This document shows positions 1-7,791 of a stretch of 64,000 nucleotides of DNA, one piece after another. The position numbers were made by a program, and so were the translations under genes. Where the stretch lies: assembly GCA_003225315.1 (NCBI GenBank), contig QHZD01000028.1, positions 1 to 64,000 on the forward strand. Reading direction: 5' to 3'. Every line of letters starts with the position of its first letter. Position 1 is the first letter of the stretch. The notes beneath the pieces were generated by a model that was not told where the DNA came from, did no database searches, and saw nothing but the letters and a program-made list of their open reading frames with translations. This stretch comes from Acidobacteriota bacterium (GTDB lineage Bacteria > Acidobacteriota > Terriglobia > Acidiferrales > UBA7541).

Positions 1-1864
1 CTTCGTTGTAATCGACGGTGGGGGATTCCTCCGGCGGCGGCGTGTAGCCATCGACGACGATGGGCGCGGTGGCAGAGCTGACGTAGCTGAGTGGAGTCAT
101 TTTTGCGAAGGCGGCGGACTCCACGCCCGGGAGCGACCGGACGCGCTCGCGTAGGGCGTCCTGAAAGGTCTGCGCGCGCGCGGGAGTGTAGCCGGCGGAG
201 ACCAGGTCGATGGCGGTGTCCAGTACGCCGCGGGTGTTAAAGCCAGGGCTGGCGTTGCGGACCTTCAGCAAGCTTTGCATCAGCAGACCTGTGCCAACGA
301 GCAAAACAAAGCTGAGCGAGACTTGCACCAGCACCAAGCCGGAGCGCACCCAGGCGCGGCCGCGACCCCCGACGACTCCGGTAGATTCCATTTTCATGGA
401 CTGCGCGAGGTCGATCTTTCTCGTTTGCAGCGCGGGCACCAGGCCCATCAGCAGCGTGGTGGCGAGGCAGACGGCGACGCTGAGCGCGAGCACGCGCCAA
501 TCGATTTCGCCAGGGAGATGCATCTGCACGCCGCCGCGCGCGGGGAAGAGCAGGACGAGCGCGTGGCGGCACCAGTACGCGACCAAAAGGCCGCCGGCGG
601 CTCCGAACAGGGAGAGCGCCAGGCCCTCGGTGAGAAGCTGCTTTAACAAACGGCCGCGACCGGCGCCGATGGCGAGACGAACGGTCATTTCATGGCGCCG
701 CGCGAACGACCGGACGAGGAGCAAATTGCCGACATTCGCGCAAGCAATAAGCAAAACAAAAACGACGACCGCGAGCATGATTTCCAACGTGGGGAGCAGG
801 GTGGCGGCGTTGTTGAACGGCGTCTGCCACAGTGGCCAGAATCGAATAGCGCGGCCGCGATTGGTGGCGGGATAGTCGGCCTCGAGGCGGCCTGAGATTG
901 CCGCGAATTCCTGCTGGGCCTGCTGCTGGGTTACACCGGGCTTGAGCCGCGCGTAGGCTTCGATCCAGCGCGCGCCGCGATCTTCGAGCTTGTAGCCGCC
1001 GGACTCGAAGATGTCCTCCATGGAGGCGGGCACCCAGAAGTTCATGCTCCAGCCGACGAAGGTGCCGTAGAAGCCCTCGCGGGCGACGCCTACGATGGTG
1101 TGCATGACGCCGTTAAGGCGCTGCGTCCTGCCGACGATTTGCGGATCGCCACGGAAGCGACCTTGCCAGAGCTGATAGCTGATGACGGCGACGGGATGCG
1201 CGCTTTGCCCAATGTCCTCGCCCGGCAAAAAGCCGCGGCCGAGAATCGGGTGCACGCCGATGGCGTCGAAGTAGTTGGCGGAGACGATGCTGCCGGTGGT
1301 GCGCTCGGCGCGATCGCCGATGCTGAGCGTGGTGCCGGTGATTTTGCTGACGAAGACCGTTTCGCAGAGCGTGCAGCTTCGCTGGAGGTCCTGGAAATCG
1401 GGCCAGGAAAGCGAGGTGCCCAGGGGTTCGTCGCGTGAGGTGCCGCCGATGGCGACGAGCCGCTCCTGATGCGCGACGGCGGGATAGGGACGGAAGAGGA
1501 TGCCTTCGATCCAACTGAAGACCGCGGCGTTGGCGCCGATACCTAAAGTCAGGCAAAGGATCGCAAGGATGGAAAAGCCCGGACTGCGCCGGAGCATGCG
1601 GAGCCCGAAGCGGAGGTCCTGTAGAGTGGTCTCGATCATGGGCAGTCCTCGCTGGTCGCGGTAGATTTCCTTGGTTTGCTCGACGCCACCAAAACTGCGT
1701 AACGCTTCGCGGCGGGCATCCGCGGGAGACATGCCTTTGCGCACGTTGAGTTCGATGGCCATCTCCAGATGCGAACGCAGTTCGTCGTCTAAGTCCTTTT
1801 CGAGACGACGGCGGCGGAAGAGCGCGGCGATGCGATGGAGCAACGCGCCGAAGCCTTCGCGCAT
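1..1864 (-). CDS. ADOP-family ABC transporter permease (MacB/FtsX type), N-terminal part; runs off the left edge
   Basis: I read this by translating the complement; the ORF track omits it because it leaves the window. From the ATG at 1864 the frame is open to base 2. It begins MREGFGALLHRIAALFRRRR, followed by a DLDDELRSHLEMAIE segment, the N-terminal signature of acidobacterial duplicated orphan permeases. A first membrane segment (FSILAILCLTLGIGANAAVF), a MacB-like periplasmic domain and an FtsX segment around LIACANVGNLLLVRSFARR follow. An AAGGAG lies 10 nt before the ATG. ADOP proteins resemble MacB permeases but usually lack a dedicated ATPase gene, and none is visible here. The substrate is unknown. 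The gene is divergent from the ECF sigma gene. Confidence 0.88.
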   Translation of the reverse strand, partial: MREGFGALLHRIAALFRRRRLEKDLDDELRSHLEMAIELNVRKGMSPADARREALRSFGGVEQTKEIYRDQRGLPMIETTLQDLRFGLRMLRRSPGFSILAILCLTLGIGANAAVFSWIEGILFRPYPAVAHQERLVAIGGTSRDEPLGTSLSWPDFQDLQRSCTLCETVFVSKITGTTLSIGDRAERTTGSIVSANYFDAIGVHPILGRGFLPGEDIGQSAHPVAVISYQLWQGRFRGDPQIVGRTQRLNGVMHTIVGVAREGFYGTFVGWSMNFWVPASMEDIFESGGYKLEDRGARWIEAYARLKPGVTQQQAQQEFAAISGRLEADYPATNRGRAIRFWPLWQTPFNNAATLLPTLEIMLAVVVFVLLIACANVGNLLLVRSFARRHEMTVRLAIGAGRGRLLKQLLTEGLALSLFGAAGGLLVAYWCRHALVLLFPARGGVQMHLPGEIDWRVLALSVAVCLATTLLMGLVPALQTRKIDLAQSMKMESTGVVGGRGRAWVRSGLVLVQVSLSFVLLVGTGLLMQSLLKVRNASPGFNTRGVLDTAIDLVSAGYTPARAQTFQDALRERVRSLPGVESAAFAKMTPLSYVSSATAPIVVDGYTPPPEESPTVDYNE

Positions 1865-2001
1865 AACTTGGGCACTCCTTAGCGCCAGGAGAAACCTGCG
1901 TTCCTTTAGACGGTCAACAGGAGAAAGGGCGAGCGTAGCACATTCCTTTTGGCCGTCAACAGGTGATTTGCAGGAGTCGGGGTTGCGCCAAGAATCGTGG
2001 C

Positions 2002-2030
2002 GTAACCTTTCCGGCGTTAGCCAGTTATAT
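2002..2030 (+). promoter_or_regulatory. Candidate ECF-type promoter of the sigma-factor gene
   Basis: GTAACC and GTTATAT are separated by 16 nt just upstream of the ATG at 2044. This resembles the AAC-containing -35 element and GTT-like -10 element of ECF-dependent promoters and would fit autoregulation. The leader would be very short. It is a pattern match only. Confidence 0.35.
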
Positions 2031-2043
2031 TCGTAGAGCCAAG

Positions 2044-2658
2044 ATGGCCACACGACGACCGGCACGGAAGCGCATGCGGCCCAAGGGCGTTCCGCCTCAG
2101 AAGGCGGGCCCAACCAGGCAGGATGCTGAGGGTGTGCTCGTGGAGGCAGCGCAGAACGACCCGGCGAAGTTTGATGCACTTTATGAAATGCATTTCGAGC
2201 GCGTGTATGCGTTTGTGGCAAGCCGAGTGAGGGACCGGGCAAGCTCGGAAGATGTGACGTCAGAAGTGTTTCACAAGGCGCTGGCCAACTTGCCGAGTTA
2301 TGAATGGCGCGGAGTTCCATTTGTGGCTTGGCTGCTGCGAATTGCGGCGAACGCCATCGTCGATCACGCCAAACGCGCCGCGCGGGAGTCCCCTGCCCCG
2401 GACGATCCGCCGGAACCGGCGAACGATCCTGTTGTGCGAGCCTCCGAGATGCGCGCCATCGAGCATCGCGCGCAATTGTTCCGGCTGGTAGGGCAGCTTC
2501 CGGCGCTTCAGAAACAAGTGGTGCACGAGCGATTCGTGGAACAACGAAGCATAAAGGAAATTGCGCAGCGGCTCGGGAAGACGGAAGGAGCTGTAAAACA
2601 ATTGCAATTGCGCGCGGTGCAGAATTTGCGGGCGCAGATGGAGGGCAGCCATGCCTAA
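2044..2658 (+). CDS. RNA polymerase sigma-70 factor, ECF type
   Basis: A 204-residue protein if started at ATG 2044 (MATRRPARKRM); the track's longer version adds 27 unlikely residues. Region 2 is visible as FDALYEMHFERVYAFVASRV, with DVTSEVFHKAL and a VPFVAWLLRIAANAIVDHAK segment. Region 4 is the C-terminal helix-turn-helix (QRSIKEIAQRLGKTEGAVKQ). It would direct core RNA polymerase to a small regulon. The stop codon overlaps the start of the double-VOC gene by 8 nt, so the two are co-transcribed and probably translationally coupled. No classic anti-sigma factor with a membrane segment is adjacent. Confidence 0.92.
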   Translation: MATRRPARKRMRPKGVPPQKAGPTRQDAEGVLVEAAQNDPAKFDALYEMHFERVYAFVASRVRDRASSEDVTSEVFHKALANLPSYEWRGVPFVAWLLRIAANAIVDHAKRAARESPAPDDPPEPANDPVVRASEMRAIEHRAQLFRLVGQLPALQKQVVHERFVEQRSIKEIAQRLGKTEGAVKQLQLRAVQNLRAQMEGSHA

Positions 2659-3667
2659 GCGCCCCCTCGCCTTGCAATTGGATGAAGTAGTGCAGGCGAT
2701 GCTCGTATCACTGCAGCCACGCCCGGAGAAAGCGCCGGACCGGCAGTTGGCTTCGCTCGTGCGCGTGGCCCGGGAGTTGCGCGACCTGCCGCGCGAAGAG
2801 TTTCGAGCAGCGTTAAAATCCGATCTGCAAAGGAGAGCATCCATGAGCGAGAGCACAGCGGCAGCAAAAGTTGGGTCAAGAGAGGAACAAGCGAGAGCCG
2901 TTCATTACATGCGCCCGGGATTGAAGTCGATCACTCCGTACATCATCGTTCGGGGCGCAGCACAGTTCATCGAGTTCCTGAAAACTTCGTTTGAAGCTAC
3001 AGAACGAATAAGAGTGCCGGCACCAGATGGATCGATCATGCATGCGGAAGTGGCCATCGGCAACGGAGCTATCGAAGTAAGCGACGGAAGCGAAGCGTAT
3101 CCGGCAGCCCCCCAGGCGATTCATCTGTATGTGGATGACCCTGACGCCGCGTACGCGCGTACGTTGCAAGGCGGGGCCACCTCTTTCTACGCCCCGACCG
3201 ACGATCATCCTTCCGGCGACCGCTGGGGCGCCGTCAAAGATCCCTTCGGCAATCACTGGTACATTGCCAAGCCTCGCGGATGGACCCCCGGGCCGGAAGG
3301 ACTTCAGTCGGTGCAGCCATACTTGCACTTGCGCGAGGCACACAAAATGATTCCATTTTTGGAGGCGGCTTTTGGCGCCGAGGACCTGGGCACTCACAAA
3401 TCACCTGAGGGTCTGGTCCTGCACGCCACGATTCGAATCGGAAACGCGACTCTCGAAATTGACGAAGCGCGCGGAGAAAACCAGCCGATGCCCTGTCACC
3501 TGCATATTTACGTGCCGGATACGGATGCGGTTTATGCGCAAGCGTTGCGCGCGGGAGCAACTTCGATTGATGCGCCACGCAACGCGCCCTATGGCGATCG
3601 CGCCGCGGGAGTGAAAGACGCGTGGGGAAATAGCTGGTTTATCGCGACGTATTTGGGAAACAAGTAA
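2651..3667 (+). CDS. VOC-family protein with two glyoxalase-like domains and an N-terminal extension
   Basis: 338 residues. Residues 1-65 form a charged helical extension (QLASLVRVARELRDLPREEF) that is not part of a VOC domain. Two PhnB-like glyoxalase/bleomycin-resistance domains follow, about 85-215 (ITPYIIVRGAAQFIEFLKTS to DPFGNHWYIAKP) and 218-338 (VQPYLHLREAHKMIPFLEAA to DAWGNSWFIATYLG). It starts inside the sigma gene with GGAGGG 5 nt before the ATG. VOC proteins include metal-dependent lyases and also binding-only members, so the reaction cannot be assigned. Coupling to the sigma gene suggests a regulatory or stress role. The N-terminal region could contact the sigma factor, but this is inference. 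Confidence 0.85.
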   Translation: MPKRPLALQLDEVVQAMLVSLQPRPEKAPDRQLASLVRVARELRDLPREEFRAALKSDLQRRASMSESTAAAKVGSREEQARAVHYMRPGLKSITPYIIVRGAAQFIEFLKTSFEATERIRVPAPDGSIMHAEVAIGNGAIEVSDGSEAYPAAPQAIHLYVDDPDAAYARTLQGGATSFYAPTDDHPSGDRWGAVKDPFGNHWYIAKPRGWTPGPEGLQSVQPYLHLREAHKMIPFLEAAFGAEDLGTHKSPEGLVLHATIRIGNATLEIDEARGENQPMPCHLHIYVPDTDAVYAQALRAGATSIDAPRNAPYGDRAAGVKDAWGNSWFIATYLGNK

Positions 3668-3743
3668 GGGAGTGAAAGAAAGAGAGGCGGAGCGCCACGA
3701 ACAAGAACAAGCGAAGCGCGGGCGCACCCCGGTGTGACGGCCG

Positions 3744-4271
3744 CTAGGGGAGTTGAAGAGGAAGAAAGCGGAGGGGGAGCCACTTTTGCGGGTGCAGGAG
3801 GGCCAGGAGATTCTTTCCTTCTTGCGCCGGAAGGATCATGTAGTGAAGCGGATTGTCGGGCAAATCGGGGTTCGCCGGACAGAGTATAGTTACGACGCCC
3901 ACGCGTCCAGTGGCGCAACGGAAAGCGAACGCAGCCACAATATCCTCGCCGGGGTTCCGGTCGCGGAAACCTAAAAGCTCCCGCCACAGATATTGGCGGA
4001 GTAAACCATAGAATTGCTTCAAGCGCGCGGGAGTCTGCCCGCCTTTCTCTATTGCCAGCGTGGCAAGAAGGGCATAGACATGATCGCGGTAGCCGCCGTC
4101 GCAAATCGGGCAGCCGTCGAGGATGCGGCGCAGTTCCCGCGCAATGACGCTGTGAGAAGCGGTTTCGGCGTCCGCGGCCGCGCCGCTTATCTGCAGTTCA
4201 GATTCCTGGTCCAGAGATCGACGCAGTGATTCCCAGTGACCGCGATCGTCATCGGGAATTAGCACTTTCAT
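3744..4271 (-). CDS. Hypothetical protein with a CPIC motif
   Basis: 175 residues from ATG 4271 (MKVLIPDDDRGHWESLRRSL); the track's 16 extra N-terminal residues look non-coding. A CPICDGGYRDH motif near residue 75 could bind a metal. A later hydrophobic stretch (GRVGVVTILCPANPD) and a Leu/Pro-rich C-terminus follow. There is no signal peptide or clear membrane segment. I do not recognise the family. It is convergent with the VOC gene and shares its strand with the PilZ gene upstream. Confidence 0.55.
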   Translation of the reverse strand: MKVLIPDDDRGHWESLRRSLDQESELQISGAAADAETASHSVIARELRRILDGCPICDGGYRDHVYALLATLAIEKGGQTPARLKQFYGLLRQYLWRELLGFRDRNPGEDIVAAFAFRCATGRVGVVTILCPANPDLPDNPLHYMILPAQEGKNLLALLHPQKWLPLRFLPLQLP

Positions 4272-4417
4272 GGCAATAGGGGCATGGGCTCGGGCACAGG
4301 CTCGGTCAGAAAGTTGCAAAACGCAATCCGCACATCTGTGTAATTCAAGCGGTTAAAGTCTGCAATTTTTGTGTTAGTAAAAACCCGATAGGGCGCCTCT
4401 CAAACGAATGAAGCGCG

Positions 4418-4843
4418 TCAGGCGGCGGATTCGGAGCGGAAGACGCGCTGAAAACGCGGGCCCGTGAACTGGACACCAACGAGTTTCTCTCTTCCAGATT
4501 CGGAATCGCAAACATGAACCACGCGGCCGTGAGTGGCGAAATCTGTCTCGTTCATTCTGGCGCCCGCAAAACGATTTCCGTTTGCGGGTCCACCAGCCCG
4601 CTCGGGCTGTGCGCGGCGCGCCCCGTATTGCGAAAGAGGAATGCGGATTTCGAGATCGGAGCCGATAGCGACGTCGAAACGCGTGACGAAGGCGGCGCCG
4701 TTGCGGCAGAGATTTTCGCTGGAAGTATCTTCTTCGAAGGCGAAGCCGTGGGCGTCGCGGCCACGAACTTTCAGCGGCAGGCGGACGGAGATTCTACGTT
4801 CCGAGCGTTGCTTCGAAACGGTCGTGCTCGCGAGCGGGACCAT
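4418..4843 (-). CDS. PilZ-domain protein
   Basis: 141 residues from ATG 4843, chosen because GAGGA lies about 8 nt upstream; the track's 4882 start is a TTG inside a palindromic repeat. The PilZ signature is an Arg cluster (QRSERRISVRLPLKVRGRD) followed about 30 residues later by SSENLCRNGAAF, standing for the D/NxSxxG c-di-GMP loop. The Asp/Asn is replaced (TSSENL), so binding should be tested. Its first 50 nt overlap the 3' end of the dus gene, so the two may be expressed together. PilZ proteins are usually c-di-GMP effectors. Confidence 0.8.
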   Translation of the reverse strand: MVPLASTTVSKQRSERRISVRLPLKVRGRDAHGFAFEEDTSSENLCRNGAAFVTRFDVAIGSDLEIRIPLSQYGARRAQPERAGGPANGNRFAGARMNETDFATHGRVVHVCDSESGREKLVGVQFTGPRFQRVFRSESAA

Positions 4844-5945
4844 GGGCTGGGTCCTCGATTCTGGTGACCGCAGCGCGGTCAACGTTTCTGGTGACCGCTA
4901 AACGGTCGACCCTCTCATCGACGCGGCCCTCGTTTGTGGCGACCGCGGAGCGGTCATCTTTTTCGGCGGCCGTAGGACGGCCATCGAAAAAGCGTTCCAC
5001 ACTTTCGAGGACTTCGCCGGGCGTTCGCGCCGCATGTACAATCCGACGAAGCTCGCTGCCGTTCCCCACGCCATGAGTGAACCAGCATGCGAACTGCTTC
5101 ATTTTGCCTACCCCATCGGGCAGGTTGGCAGCATTAATTTGCTTATAGTAGCCCATCAGTAAACGGTAGCGGATTTCGTCGTTGGGGATGTCGTAGCGGC
5201 CAGTCTCGGCGAATTGCTGCATCTGGGAAAAAATCCACGGGTTGGTGGCGGCGCCGCGGCCGATCATGACGGCGTCGCAGCCGGTTTCGCGCACCATTCG
5301 AACGGCGTCTTCGGGCTTGTTGATGTCACCGTTGCCAATCACGGGAATCTTCACGGCTTGTTTGACGGCGGCGATGATGCTCCAGTCGGCGGCGCCGGTG
5401 TAGCCTTGCGCGCGCGTACGCGGATGGACGGCGACGGCTTCGACGCCGATGCTCTCCGCCATTTTCGCGACGTCCACCGCAACAATGGAGTTTTCGTCCC
5501 AGCCGGCGCGAAGCTTGATAGTCAGCGGAATTTTGACGGCGGCGCGGACGGTCTTGAAAATATCTTCGAGCAGCGGGAGATCGCGCAGCAGACCGGAACC
5601 GCCGCACTTGACGACTTTTTTCGCCGGACAACCGAGATTGATGTCCACCGCGTCGTAGCCCAGGTCTTCGACCATTTTTGCGGCTTCCGCCATGACGGCG
5701 GGATTAGCGCCGAAAAGTTGCGCCGTGATGGGATGCTCGTCTTCCTGGAAATAGAGATAGCGCAGAGTTTTTTTCGCGCTGCGCGTGATTCCGTCGGAGC
5801 TGGTGAACTCCGTCATGAGCAAGCCGCAGCCGCCGAGGCCGCGAATGACGCGACGAAAGAGTGTGTCCGTCACCCCGGCCATGGGGGCAAGAACCGCGGC
5901 GGGGAGGATGGTCAAATCGCGAATTTGGAAGCTCGCCGGAATCAT
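4794..5945 (-). CDS. dusB: tRNA-dihydrouridine synthase (DusB-like)
   Basis: 383 residues. It reduces uridines in tRNA to dihydrouridine with FMN and NADPH. Family hallmarks are the N-terminal APMAGVTDTLFRRVIRGLG, the INLGCPAKKV motif with the catalytic Cys, IKLRAGWD, HPRTRAQGYTG, IPVIGNGDI and a DAVMIGRGAATNPWIF FMN-binding end. The recognisable enzyme ends near residue 335. The last 45 residues (from KDDRSAVATNEG) are an unusual charged tail encoded by a run of palindromic repeats. A housekeeping enzyme whose gene end has probably been lengthened or invaded by repeats. Confidence 0.93.
   Translation of the reverse strand: MIPASFQIRDLTILPAAVLAPMAGVTDTLFRRVIRGLGGCGLLMTEFTSSDGITRSAKKTLRYLYFQEDEHPITAQLFGANPAVMAEAAKMVEDLGYDAVDINLGCPAKKVVKCGGSGLLRDLPLLEDIFKTVRAAVKIPLTIKLRAGWDENSIVAVDVAKMAESIGVEAVAVHPRTRAQGYTGAADWSIIAAVKQAVKIPVIGNGDINKPEDAVRMVRETGCDAVMIGRGAATNPWIFSQMQQFAETGRYDIPNDEIRYRLLMGYYKQINAANLPDGVGKMKQFACWFTHGVGNGSELRRIVHAARTPGEVLESVERFFDGRPTAAEKDDRSAVATNEGRVDERVDRLAVTRNVDRAAVTRIEDPAHGPAREHDRFEATLGT
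4866..4982. repeat. Four 15-nt palindromes within the dus 3' end
   Basis: GACCGC-AGC-GCGGTC (4866-4880), GACCG-CTAAA-CGGTC (4893-4907), GACCGC-GGA-GCGGTC (4941-4955) and GGCCGT-AGG-ACGGCC (4968-4982). Starts are spaced 27, 48 and 27 nt. Each can fold into a 5-6 bp hairpin. They encode the odd C-terminal tail of the dus product and part of the upstream region of the PilZ gene. Confidence 0.8.
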
Positions 5946-6038
5946 ACGTTCAGTTTAGGCTGGTGAGCGCGGTGTAGCAAGATGGTGGGCAATTTGTGTT
6001 CAGTGACTTAGCTACACAGAATTTCGTGAAAATAGGGC

Positions 6039-6066
6039 TTGCAAAGGGTTTTAGTTCTGGTATAAT
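6039..6066 (+). promoter_or_regulatory. Strong sigma-70-like promoter
   Basis: TTGCAA (6039-6044), a 16-nt spacer, then a perfect TATAAT (6061-6066). The expected start point is near 6073, which is the first base of the terminator hairpin. No plus-strand gene follows. Confidence 0.65.
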
Positions 6067-6072
6067 GACTTT

Positions 6073-6116
6073 GGGTGAAACTGCGGGTCGACCACAGTTT
6101 CGCCCTTTTTCTTTTT
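6073..6116 (+). terminator. Intrinsic terminator hairpin placed at the predicted transcription start
   Basis: GGGTGAAACTG (6073-6083) pairs with CAGTTTCGCCC (6095-6105) over 11 bp with one G-U pair and an 11-nt loop, followed by TTTTTCTTTTT. The U-tract lies on the plus-strand side only. Together with the promoter it would give an RNA of about 40-45 nt that is almost all hairpin. Confidence 0.7.
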
Positions 6117-6175
6117 GCGCCGCATTCACCTCCGGGCTCGTCGCTGTTTTGCCTTTCCATGTCGGGTTGTTAGAC

Positions 6176-6556
6176 TTACCGGGACTGGCTCCGTCGCAGG
6201 CTCCACAGTCCGCGCGCCGAGAGGATGAAGGTGAAGCCCCCGAGCCCGCCGAGCGCCCAGAGTGTCCAGACGAAGAAGAAGCCGCCGGTGGACTTGGCGA
6301 TCTCGCCGTAATGCGCCCCCCTCATGTGGATGACGGGCATGCCTGCCGCGAACAACCCGACGAGCAGCATGATGACGTACCCCGATCGCCGTTCGGCGAG
6401 CACCAGCGTCCCGTACAGCAACACCACGAGAACGGCCAACGCAATGTTTGAGGGCTCGGCCTTCGATATCCCACGGACGATGTCGTCCGTAATGTGAAGC
6501 GTCAGAAAGAGGATCGAGAGCAGAGACGTGATGGTTAACACAACGTTGTGTTTCAT
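6176..6556 (-). CDS. Small multi-pass membrane protein, function unknown
   Basis: 126 residues from ATG 6556 (MKHNVVLTITSLLSILFLTL), which has AAGGAG 9 nt upstream; the track's extra 40 residues run into pseudogene sequence. About four hydrophobic segments are visible (LTITSLLSILFLTLHI, IALAVLVVLLYGTLVLA, YVIMLLVGLFAAGMPVI, FFVWTLWALGGLGGFTFIL). It is the last gene after the YozG regulator and the DUF4386 remnant and may have belonged to the same unit. Confidence 0.65.
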   Translation of the reverse strand: MKHNVVLTITSLLSILFLTLHITDDIVRGISKAEPSNIALAVLVVLLYGTLVLAERRSGYVIMLLVGLFAAGMPVIHMRGAHYGEIAKSTGGFFFVWTLWALGGLGGFTFILSARGLWSLRRSQSR

Positions 6557-6641
6557 TTTGATGTTCTCCTTGCCAAGCCTCGGTAGAGGCGATGTTCTCA
6601 TGGCGCGCGTCGCAGTGTTCATCGCCAGATCGACGCTGTTG

Positions 6642-6808
6642 CTACATCGCTGTAGCCGTGGCGTCACCGGATACAATGAGACTTCCGCCGATGAATCCCT
6701 GGGCGAATCCGCACGCCAGAATGGTGATCAGCAGAAGACGCCAACCAGCCTGGCCTTCGTCTTCGGCGACGTTTCCTCCAGTCGCTCCACCATTGCAGTT
6801 GAAATCAT
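6642..6808 (-). pseudogene. Frameshifted and truncated DUF4386 membrane-protein gene
   Basis: An ATG at 6808 overlaps the stop of the HTH gene (ATGA) and reads MISTAMVERLEETSPKTKAR followed by LVGVFC and a stop at 6730-6728. The adjacent frame continues LLITILACGFAQGFIGGSLI and VSGDATATA before a stop at 6642. Joined, this matches from memory the N-terminus of DUF4386 proteins (arginine-rich start, A-GV-YLLTI, FAQGF, SGDA-ATA). About 55 of the family's roughly 230 residues remain. Both a frameshift and a 3' truncation are present. The ATGA junction shows that the intact gene was coupled to the regulator. Confidence 0.7.
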
Positions 6809-7029
6809 ATCTCTTCCTTCTCATGTGTGTGTCTGAACTCCAATAGGTCACCTGGCTGGCACTCCATTGCCTCGCAGATGGCCTCGAGCGTCGAGAATCG
6901 GACCGCGCGAGCCTTTCCGGTTTTCAGGATCGACAGGTTGGCGAGCGTGATTCCGATTCTCTCGGACAGCTCCGTGAGCGTCATTCGACGCTCGTGAAGC
7001 ATCTCGTCCACCTTCACGATGATCGGCAT
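6805..7029 (-). CDS. Cro/CI-type HTH regulator, YozG-like
   Basis: 74 residues (MPIIVKVDEMLHERRMTLTE). It is almost entirely a helix-turn-helix: LTELSERIGITLANLSILKTG is the DNA-binding core and FSTLEAICEAMECQPGDLLE is the typical YozG-like ending. It lies 2 nt downstream of the DUF2975 gene, a pairing seen widely for this regulator type. It probably represses its own unit through the inverted repeat at 7605-7625. Confidence 0.88.
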   Translation of the reverse strand: MPIIVKVDEMLHERRMTLTELSERIGITLANLSILKTGKARAVRFSTLEAICEAMECQPGDLLEFRHTHEKEEI

Positions 7030-7031
7030 GG

Positions 7032-7556
7032 TCAGACCGTGCCTTCGAGATCTTCACGCATGCGTGCGCCCTGCTCGAAGACCCGCGCCAACACGAAGAG
7101 CAGCAGCACCGTGAGCCATCGCGTCAGCGAAAGGCCCGAGCTGATGTTGAGCGGCGCGGCGGCCGTCGATACGCCCGCAGCAATTGCTCCAACGGTGAAA
7201 TGCATCAACTCAAGGCCGAGGATCGCCCAGGCGATCGTCTTCAGGCGAACGGCATTCGCCACAACGAAGGGGTTCCCGACGCTGACTGTCTCGACGATGG
7301 TCAGCAGCCGACTCAGAATGAGGTGCACAATGGGAACCGAACAGATGCCGATGACCATGATCAGGCGCATACCCATGAACAACATCGAATTGCCAGGCGC
7401 GGGCCGTGCACCAAGTGCTCTCATGACCCACGATTCGGCAATCAGGCTGGCTATCAGCAACGCCAGGATTAGCGCGCCCATGAACAAGTTCAGCTTGATC
7501 AGTACGCGGAGGACTCTCCGCGACAGCGCCAGAGTGTCAGGGTACGATTTGGTCAT
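7032..7556 (-). CDS. DUF2975 membrane protein
   Basis: 174 residues, four predicted membrane segments (FMGALILALLIASLIAE, LIMVIGICSVPIVHLILS, LKTIAWAILGLELMHFTVGA, LTRWLTVLLLFVLARVFEQG). The GNPFVVANAVRLKTIAW segment is characteristic of DUF2975. AAGGAG lies 8 nt before the ATG. It is followed by the YozG-like regulator, as in many genomes. Its biochemical role is unknown; it may modulate the regulator from the membrane (inference). Confidence 0.85.
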   Translation of the reverse strand: MTKSYPDTLALSRRVLRVLIKLNLFMGALILALLIASLIAESWVMRALGARPAPGNSMLFMGMRLIMVIGICSVPIVHLILSRLLTIVETVSVGNPFVVANAVRLKTIAWAILGLELMHFTVGAIAAGVSTAAAPLNISSGLSLTRWLTVLLLFVLARVFEQGARMREDLEGTV

Positions 7557-7604
7557 GAGACCGTCTCCTTGCTTTTGAAAGAGAGTCGCAACGCTTTATT
7601 GAAT

Positions 7605-7625
7605 AACGATAACCTAAATATCGTT
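7605..7625. promoter_or_regulatory. Inverted repeat upstream of the DUF2975-yozG unit (candidate operator)
   Basis: AACGATA-ACCTAAA-TATCGTT, a perfect 7-7-7 inverted repeat about 50 nt upstream of the DUF2975 ATG in a short AT-rich stretch. Related half-sites (TATCG, CGATAT) recur up to 7656. It is the best candidate for YozG-like autoregulation. Confidence 0.5.
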
Positions 7626-7791
7626 TATCGTCAAGCTGTATATTGATAGTCGATATGCCGGCAGCCAATCAGGCCAGGCGTGGCCTTGTCTCCGCCACCG
7701 GGAAGAATTCCACTTCTTCGATAACCGCGTTTACCAGGATGTGAGTATTGCCCTTACTAGAACTGGCTGTATCGAGTCTTGGTCCTATTTC

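Noticed and set aside
210-875. 221-residue plus-strand ORF and its neighbours up to 2036
   Set aside because: They are shadows of the minus-strand ADOP permease, which is open from 1864 to the left edge.
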